Shown here: piece after piece, positions 54,401-63,400 of the stretch
Numbering within the stretch: the first letter of the stretch is position 1
How the letters are laid out: each line of letters begins with the position of its first letter
NCBI GenBank assembly: GCA_905221605.1
Contig: CAJNDS010000280.1
Coordinates: 722,357 to 786,356, forward strand
Reading direction: 5' to 3'
From: Symbiodinium natans
Lineage: Eukaryota > Sar > Dinophyceae > Suessiales > Symbiodiniaceae
Length of the DNA stretch: 64,000 nucleotides
Notes under the pieces: generated by a model
The model's input: only the letters and a program-made list of their open reading frames with translations
Database searches by the model: none
What the model was told of the DNA's origin: nothing
Made by a program: the position numbers and the translations under genes

Positions 54401-57400
54401 AGCCAATCTCCCCGTCGTCATATATGGCAGAGACTTCCTTGGAGAAGGGACACCCGCGAAAGTAGTCAAAGTCACTAGCACTGCGATAACTGCCTCGACC
54501 ACCATGATAGCGAGAGAACATCATTGCGATCACCCTACCCAAAGGGGTTTTCCCTTTACCGGGCTCGCCAAGAATCCACAGTGCGTGCTCGCGAAGGTAA
54601 GGGGCAATTTTAGAAATGATGTCCTGGATTGCATCTTCGAAATCGGAAATGATGAGGTCCGAGCGAGTGATGAGCTCAGCCATTGTGGCATCCGTAGCGA
54701 GACTGTCGAGGCAACGCTGAACCAAACCATCCCTCCATCCCTTGATGGGCGTATTCCCGCTGATGTTTTTCTGAATCCAAAGTAGCTGCTTCAGATTCCC
54801 CTTGTCCCGCTCTCCCTCATCTCTGATGTACTGAAACCCTTTATCAAGTTCCTCCTCCGATTTCTCAGGGACGGCTTTGTTGCCCTTTCTCATGTCAGGA
54901 GCAAGTCCAAACATACGATATTGCGTACCTCCCATCTGCTCAAGCATGAACTGCAAGGCTTTCTTCGTGTTCTTTGCATTCTGCCCCCACACAATTTCGT
55001 AGAGGGTCCCGTAGCCTGCCTCGTGGATGAGGGGCAACTTGAGCTTGTCGTCTGGGACGTAGAAATGCTTGACAATGCATGTTTTCCCGTTGGACTGAGG
55101 CAGGAAGAAGAGCTGCATGACGTATTTGGCTTCGAGTTTAGTTTTGAGGCCCAAGGGAGGAGGCAGTCCATCCCATGCCTGGTCCCGAAGAATAGGCCCT
55201 AAGGCATCGTGATTGATGACTCCTTCGTGATCAAAGACGATGTCGAAGAAATGTTTGATTGTGACCGCACGACACTCAAGATGACGAAGTGGCAGCACCA
55301 GTGGACTGATAGACCCAAGTGGCATAGGCCCGACGCGGACTGGTTGAGGAAGTTGCCGAATCAAGAGGTTCGCGGTGGCTTCGATCGCATTTGCGAGGCT
55401 TACATTCTCGGGATCCATGACGAGAAAGCAACGCGTGGGGGCGTACAAGAAGTAACTTGATATGTGAAGGCACTATGTCAGACAGCATGCACATATGGAC
55501 GTGTAGTGCAGCAGCAAAGCGTTGCGACATGTGTGTGTGGGCAGAAGCGCAGCATCAAGCACTTTTCCTCGCACTTCCGTAAGCAACTCCAAAAGCTGTT
55601 GCTAGCAGAGCTCTCTGTGTTTTTAAATATATTTCATATTTCTCATGAGTGCAGAACCCCTAAAAGAAAAAACCCAAAATTCCTCGAGTTTCCAAAAATC
55701 CAAAAATCCAAAAATCCCAACCCAAGTTTCGGAATTTTGGAAACTCGAGGAATTTGCTCAAAATCCAAAAAAACCCAAAATTCCTCGAGTTTCCAAAAAT
55801 CCAAAAATCCAAAAATCCCAACCCAAGTTTCGGAATTTTGGAAACTCGAGGAATTTTGGGTTTTTTGGATTTTGAGCAAATTCCTCGAGTTTCCAAAAAT
55901 CCAAAAATCCAAAAATCCCAACCCAAGTTTCGGAATTTTGGAAACTCGAGGAATTTTGGGTTTTTTGGACTTTGAGCAAATTCCTCGAGTTTCCAAAAAT
56001 CCAAAAATCCAAAAATCCCAACCCAAGTTTCGGAATTTTGGAAACTCGAGGAATTTTGGGTTTTTTGGATTTTGAGCAAATTCCTCGAGTTTCCAAAAAT
56101 CCGAAACTGGGGCTGGGATTTTTGGATTTTTGGATTTTTGGAAACTCGAGGAATTTTGGGTTTTTTTGGATTTTGAGCAAATTCCTCGAGTTTCCAAAAA
56201 TCCGAAAATCCAAAAATCCCAACCCAAGTTTCGGAATTTTGGAAACTCGAGGAATTTTGGGTTTTTTGGATTTTGAGCAAATTCCTCGAGTTTCCAAAAT
56301 TCCGAAACTTGGGTTGGGATTTTTGGATTTTTGGAAACTCGAGGAATTTTGGGTTTTTTTGGATTTTGAGCAAATTCCTCGAGTTTCCAAAAATCCGAAA
56401 CTGGGGTTGGGATTTTTGGATTTTTAGATTTTTGGAAACTCGAGGAATTTTGGGTTTTTTTGGATTTTGAGCAAATTCCTCGAGTTTCCAAAATTCCGAA
56501 ACTTGGGTTGGGATTTTTGGATTTTTGGATTTTTGGAAACTCGAGGAATTTTGGGTTTTTTTGGATTTTGAGCAAATTCCTCGAGTTTCCAAAAATCCGA
56601 AACTGGGGTTGGGATTTTTGGATTTTGGGATTTTGGAAACTCGAGGAATTTTGGGTTTTTTTGGATTTTGAGCAAATTCCTCGAGTTTCCAAAAATCCTA
56701 AACTTGGGTTGGGATTTTTGGATTTTTGGATTTTTGGAAACTCGAGGAATATTGGAGTGGTGCTCTGCCCCCCCCCCCGCTTCCTGGACAGATCGGAAAT
56801 ACAATTCCGGGGTCTGTCGAGGGGGGGGGGGGTGACCATATATATATATATATATATATGTACGCATTAGAACTCACGTATACATACATACATATATATA
56901 TATATGTGTGTGTGTGTGTGAGAGAATATATTTGTATATATATATATATGTGAATATTCTAGTTGTGTATATATGTATGTATGTATATTTATAATGAATA
57001 TATGCCTGTGTGTATATATATATATATACAATACACACGGGGTTAAGTACATACGTCGTACGTTTGTCATGTACATGTTGGATAGCTTGTATGGTGCTTC
57101 GCTTTTTTGGGGGTTCACCGAAATTCTAAACTGGCTCACGCTGCAGGCCTGAAACTCTAAGAGCTGGCCCTAAAACTCCAAACCATAAACCCTAAACCCT
57201 GAATCCTAAATCCTAAAAGCCAAATCCTTTGCAGCCGGTTTAGGGTTTCGGGCTTAGGGTTCCCGAAGATTTCAAAAGCCCAAGCCCTCCGAGCTGCCTA
57301 AACTCCATGGACGTTCTGTAGGCCCTATAAGCTACAGTTTGCCGAAGAACCTCCCCCCCCCCCCCCCCCCCCCCCCCCCTCCCCCCTCCATTTTCCTCCT

Positions 57401-60400
57401 TTTTATCTTCATTTGTTTGGAACAAGGGGTCGCCCCCCCCCCCCTCCCCCCCCCTCCTTTTCTTCCTTTTTATCTTCTTGGTTTCTTTGGGGGTTTAGGG
57501 TTTAGGGTTTAGGGTTTAGGGTTTAGGGTTTAGGGTTCTTCAACAAGGGGTCTAAGGGGGGGGGGGCTCGGCTCTTGGGTTTTCCGGCTTTGGGCGGCTG
57601 CGCACGCGAGTTCGAAGCCTCCTGGCTGCCTGAACTTCAAACCTTACACCCTAAACCCTAAACCCTAAACCCTAAACCCTAAACCCTAAACCCTAAACCC
57701 TAAACCCTAAACCCTAAACCCTAAACTCTTATGACAAGGAGAGCACGCCAAGTCCCTGGGCAAAGAGCGCTTTGGCATTTTCGGCGAGTTCTTTGCCGCC
57801 TGGGTGCAGAGAGAGAAGTTGGCGAGCGGAGGGTTAGGGTTTAGGGTCTTTTAGGGTTTCGGATTTAGGGTTTAGGGTTTAGGGCTTGGGTTTTTTTAGG
57901 CTGGAGGGGGTGATTTGCTTCAGTGGTGCTTCTTACCAAGGTTTAGGGCTTTCCGTTCTTGTTTTCCAGATCCTCATCCCAAACCTTTACCCTCTCCAAG
58001 CTCGTTTATGCTAAGCCCTCCTGACCCTAAACCCTAAACCCTAAATCCTGAAGCCCGCCTGACCTTACTATCGGTAGGGTTTAGGGATGGTTCGGTCTAG
58101 GGCTTAGGGTTTAGGGTTTAGGGATCAGGGGGTGTAGGGCTTTGCAATAGGTAGAACTAGGGAGACCTCTCATAGGGCGCCACCGCTTTTCGGGCCTCTT
58201 CTTCCTGTGTTTTTCTCCGCAGGAGTCCCCCTAATCGTAGCTCCGACTAGAATGGTTTAGGCATTAAGGAGTTTGGGGTTCAGGGTTTAGGGTTGATGGC
58301 TGTGGGATTTCTTGTTTCACTGCCAGTTTCCCTTGCAATAAACACGTCAAGTCAAGCACAAAGCGCAAGCCCTTTACCGAGAACCCAAACCCCCGAGCCG
58401 GAAAACCTGAAGCCTTTTATCGTTTAGGGTTCAGGGCTTAGGGCTTAGGGTCTGAACCTGAAAGCCCTTGAAACCTGAAAGCCCTTAATGCCTAACCCTA
58501 AACCCTAAACCCTCAACCCTCCACCCTCAACCCTCAACCCTCAACCTAAACCCTAAACCCTTAACCCTTAACCCTTAACCTTTAACCCTTAACCCTTAAC
58601 CCTAAACCCAGCACCGAAATCCGATTCTTAAAGAGAGGGCCCGCCCAAAACAATCTCGAGAGCCACCGAGGTGACTGCAGAGAGATATGCAGCCAGGCTG
58701 TTTGCTATTTAGGGTTTGGGGTTTGGGGTTTAGGGTTAGGGTTTCGGGTTTAGGCTTTAGCCGAGTCTTGGGTTTTTGGGGTTTGGGGTTTAGAGAATTG
58801 GGGTTTTGGTTCCGGAGCCGGGGTTTTGGGGTTTTAGGGTTTAGAGATTTGGGGGTTGCCGGTTTAGGGGTTTAGGGTTTAGGGTCTACCCCAGAAACCC
58901 TAAACCCAAACCCAAAAACCCGAAACCCTAAAAACCCTAAATCCTACAAACCTTTCAGGCGTTTCGGGGTCTTGTTGGAGGGCGCTAGTGTTTACAGAGG
59001 TGGAGGGTTTAGGGGTTTAGTGTAGGGTTTCGGGGGGTAGGGTTTCAGGTTAGGGGTTAGGAGTGTAGGTGTAGGGTTCGTTCAAGGTTTGTGGGCTCGG
59101 ATTCGGATTCAGGTGGCACGAGGCAGAGAACCTTTTGTCCCGAACCTTCTGACCTTTCGCTCTCTTTCAGCGGAGGCGTGGGGTGCAGGGCATGGGCGTG
59201 GTTGGGGGTTGGGGGAGCAGAGTGCCCATGAAGTGTCCTGAGCCCTAAACCTTAGTTTCTCCCAGCCAGCGTTGCTTGCGATTGTATCCAAGTAAGCGAG
59301 CTCAGCTAAGGCAACGATGACTGGCAGAGGCGGGGACTGCCGTTTAGGGTTTGGGGTTAGACCCTAAACCCTTAACCCTCACCCCTATAGCGTTTGGGGC
59401 TTTGAGGTCAGATGGCAACCCCAAACCACTCATTGTCGCCTCTAGGGGGTCGAGGTCGTACCACAGGCCATAAGACTGGTTGTGTGTTGAGCAACTTGCA
59501 TGAAGCTGCCGTAGCAAGGGTACTACCTTTACTGTAGAACCCTAAACCCTAAACCCTAAACCCTGAACCCTGAACCCTGAACCCTGAACTCTAGGCGTAG
59601 GGTTGGCTGATTGCCGAAGTTAAGTTCGTCACTAGCAAAGGTCACGAGGGCAGAAGCTTTCCTTTTTTTGGTCCTTGCCATTTTGCGCTGGGGGGGGGGA
59701 CGGGGGCTTGCAGCTGAGTTGCCAAGGATGCGCACTTAAGGATCACCACCCCCCTCCCCCCCAGGAAAAGAGAGAAGTCAGATGCACTATTTCCTACAAG
59801 GTAACTGCAGTTAGAGTGAAGTGTGGGGTTTCTTTCGGCTCGTTCTATGTTAGGATCTGCAGGGTCGGGGGCCCCTACACGGAAGTCTGCAGCTGAGGAC
59901 CCTAAGGCAGAGTCGGTACCGCACATCCTACACCCAAAGCCTATAGGCACGTGTACACTCAGATCGGATGTCTCTCAAAGATGTGAGCATGATCGTTGCG
60001 ACTTGGGGTGAAGAGCTTCTTGCTACGTAGTTCCTGGAAGGAAATTTGGAAAATAGGTACCGTGTACCCCCTTCAAGCGATAGATTATTCCCTAATTCCC
60101 TACGAAGAGCCAGGAACTTCTAAGATTTTTTCAGGGAACGGGGGTTCATGCGGGGGTAGGGAACCCCAGGAAGCCTTAGGGAGTAGTGGGGTGTATTGGG
60201 GCACCCTAAACCCTAAACCCTAAACCCGAAACCCTAAACCCTAAACCCTAAACCCGAAAGCAAACTCCGGAGGCAGGGACAACACCATGTACGGTCAAGA
60301 CACCTTCATCGACGGCATCGCCACCCTGAAGGGCGGCATCGTGCTGCGCGGACGCAACAGGTTCGGGGTTTAGGGTTTAGGGTTTAGGGTTTAGGGTTTA

Positions 60401-63400
60401 GGGTTTAGGGTTTAGGGTTTAGGGTTTAGGGTTTAGGGTTTAGGTTTAGGGTAAGAGGATATTGAAGGCAGGTGGCCGCTTGCCGGTAGCACAGGAGACC
60501 TGTTGGGCTTGCTTCAGCTGCCGGATGTGGCCGACCTCAGGTTTAGGGTTTTAGGGTTTAGGGTTTAGGGTTTAGGGTTTAGGGTTTAGGGTTTAGGGTT
60601 CAGGGCTAAGCCCCACTGCCTAAACCCTGGCGGGACCTCTACCTGGCCGCGTTTACCCAATCCCTCTTGGGAAGCCTCTTTAAAGCCTTCGGATTTAGGT
60701 ATTGGGGCCCTTTTTTGATTGGCATGCTAAACGCAGCGGTTAAACCCCGCCAGTGACCCTTTCGTTGGTACCTCTTCCTCCCTAATCTTCACACCCGCAA
60801 GCCCTGAACCCTAAATCCCCTAAACCCGAAACCCTAAACCCTAAACCCTAAAACTGAAAACCCCTAAAGTCTTGAGGTATCCCTACTACTGGTACATCTT
60901 CACCTCCATGGTCTACAACGACCCGCAGTACGCCGACGGCCTTGCGCTACCTGGCCGTCGAACCTAAAAGTCTCCGTAGAGCCCTTTAGAATCCCTGTTT
61001 GGGGTTTAGGGTTTAGGGTTTGGGGTTTAGGGTAGAGGCCTCAATCCCTGCAGAACCCGAACTTAGAAACCCTGGTGTAACCCTAAACACGCCAAATGCC
61101 CAGTCAACTTGTTTAAGGTTTGAGGGTTTAGGGTTTTGGGTTTAGACAGATCCCCTAGACTATGTGGAACCTGATGACGCCGTGGAGTGGGTTGATGCAG
61201 TGTTGAAGTGACTAAGCCCCTAAACCCCTAAATCCCACAGTCCCTCAACCCCAAAATCCCTAAACCCGTTAACCCTAGGTATGCTGTAGTGAGGCGACGA
61301 AACCCCTAAATCCCCAAATCCCTGGACCCCTAAAGCCCTAAACCCCTGAGCCCCTCAACCCTAGGTGTTTAGGGCTTGGGGCTTGGGACTGTGGAGCTGA
61401 TTTGTGTCTAGGCTTGGTGCGTTTCTCGGAGAGTTGGGGTGTAGGGCTTAGGTTTTAGGAGGTAAGGCCTAGGGCTTATCCACAGAAGCATCTTCTTTGG
61501 AAACATCTACCAGAGATTGCCAAGGCCCCAACAGGGGACATGGAGACTCATCCGAATCTCCTGTAGGTTCTCCTAAACCTTATGGCCTAAACCCGAACCG
61601 AGACCCTAAACCTTGGGGTGTTCCCCCTTCTACTGACAGTCCTAGATAGGGATGATTACAGGGGGGTACTTTACCCCCCTATTAAGGACTGTTCGTGTAA
61701 GGCGGAGCATCCCAACCTGAACCCAACATGCTAGCCCAGCATGTGGTCCACCCTCTAGGTTGGGTCATTGTTGAGAACCACTCTGCATGTTTATGAGTAC
61801 TTAACCCGAACAAATGATCATGTTTGAATAGTGCCCCCACCCCAACAATGGTGCAGTCGAGGTTGGCCTACAGGGAGGAGATAAAGGGGATCCGAAGTAT
61901 AGGCCCTGTAGAGCGTAATATTTATATATCAGGGGACCCAAACGCAGGGCCCAGACCTCGGACCCTCCCTAAACTCCCCCCCCCCCCCCTAAAACCCTAA
62001 ACCCTAAAAACCCCTAAACCCCTAACCCTAAACCCTAAACCCTAAACCCCTAAACCCCTAAACCCCTAAACCCCTAAACCCCTAAACCCCTAACCCCTAA
62101 ACCCCTAAACCCTAAACCCCTAAACCCCTAAACCCCTAAACCCCTAAACCCCTAAACCCCTGCCCAGACTTCGGACCCTAGAGTGGTCCACCCCTAGGTT
62201 GGCCTACAGGGAGGAGAACAGGATGATCGACATTTACGACCCGACGACGGGAAGGAAGGAGCACCTGGGGCTTGCCAGATGAGTCTTCTAAACTGAAACC
62301 TTGAAGCCCCAAAACCCTAAACCCTAAATCCCCTAAACCTTAAACCCTAACCCTAGACCCTCGACCCTAGACCCTAGGCTTCAGAACCCTCCTAAACCCT
62401 AAACCTGAGACCCGAGACCCTAGACCCTAATCCCAATCATGCGGGTTTCCCGTACCCTGACTGAAACCCTGGCCTTGTTGAGGGTAAGCCCCAAACCCCA
62501 GACTCTACACCCTATTGCCCTCTACTGCATACCCTCAATATAGCCCTAAAGCCTGGAACCCCTGAGCCCCATTCAGGTTTAGTCTTCGGGTTTCGTTTCA
62601 TAGGCCCTAAACCCTAAACCCTAAGCCCTAAACCCTAAGCCCTAAGCCCTAAGCCCTAAACCCTAAGCCCTAAGCCCTAAACCCTCAACCCGAAACCCCC
62701 CCCCCCCATCCGAACCTTAGGTTTTGGGGTGGCAGGCTCGGCTCGCAGGGATGGATGTCCTTGGGCTTCCCAACGACAGTTTAGGGTTGAGGGTTTAGGG
62801 TTTAGGGTGTAGGCGTTAGGGTTTAGGGTTTAGGGTTTAGGGTTTAGGGTCTAGGGTTTAGAGCTTAGGGTTTAGGGCGTAGGGCTTAGGGTTTAGGGTT
62901 CAGGGTGCTGAAAGGAAGGCACCTCAGTTTCAGTTCTTTAGTGGACTGGCTGCACTTTTTTATTTTTCACGTAGCTCTAGACCCGAAACCCCATTCCCCA
63001 AGAAGCAGAAGCAGAAGCAGAAGCAGAAGCAGAAGCAGAAGCAGAAGAAGAAGAAGAAGCGGAAGCGGAAGCGGAAGCGGAAGCAGAAGCAGAAGCAGAA
63101 GAAGAAGAAGACAAAGAAGAAGAAGAAGAATAAGAAGAAGACGTAGAACAAAAAATCTAAGTAGAACAAGAAGAAGTAGACGGGTCTGGGGCCCCTGAAC
63201 AGTTCACAGGGGCGCATGTACGGTTTAGATTGGGGTTCCGGGTTAGGGTTCTGTAGTGCTTCAGGGTTTGCGCTGAGAGCATAGGGGTCCCCAAGCCTGT
63301 CAGAAGCTTTCTCCGAAAGGGGTAACCCCCCCGTTTGTATTGGGGGGCTGTGGGTGACATCTAGCAAGAGTCTGAGGAAGCCCATCTGCGTCCGACTACT

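Larger units (their letters stand above)
51215..56835 (-). mobile_element. DNA transposon with C-rich terminal inverted repeats, transposase and P-loop ATPase
   Basis: The left end is TCA, a C-run, then CTCGACAGACCCCGGAA (51215-51244). The right end is its reverse complement, TTCCGGGGTCTGTCGAG, a G-run, then TGA (56805-56835). It contains two intron-bearing genes on the minus strand and a palindromic 100-bp tandem array next to the right end. The flanks are TA-rich, so a target duplication cannot be read with confidence. The whole unit lies in intron 15 of the GH13 gene, opposite in strand to it. Confidence 0.75.
51157..57738 (+). other. Intron 15, 6.6 kb, hosting the DNA transposon
   Basis: Starts GAGACT and ends GACAAG. 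The transposon fills 51215-56835. After it come TATATA/TGTG microsatellite (56840-57030), C-rich runs (57352-57460) and TTTAGGG then CCCTAAA arrays up to 57725. Confidence 0.7.
60946..62197 (+). other. Intron 18
   Basis: Holds MITE family 1 copy 3 (61612-61717), a fragment repeating the start of exon 19 (61860-61881), and CCCTAAA and CCCCTAAA arrays (61987-62162). Confidence 0.7.

Noticed and set aside
55643-56870. 398-residue and similar frames on both strands of the 100-bp array
   Set aside because: The period of 100 shifts phase each unit and still stays open because the unit lacks stops; not a gene.
62905-63385. Arg/Ser-rich or Phe-rich frames
   Set aside because: GAAGCA/GAAGAA microsatellite translated in different phases.
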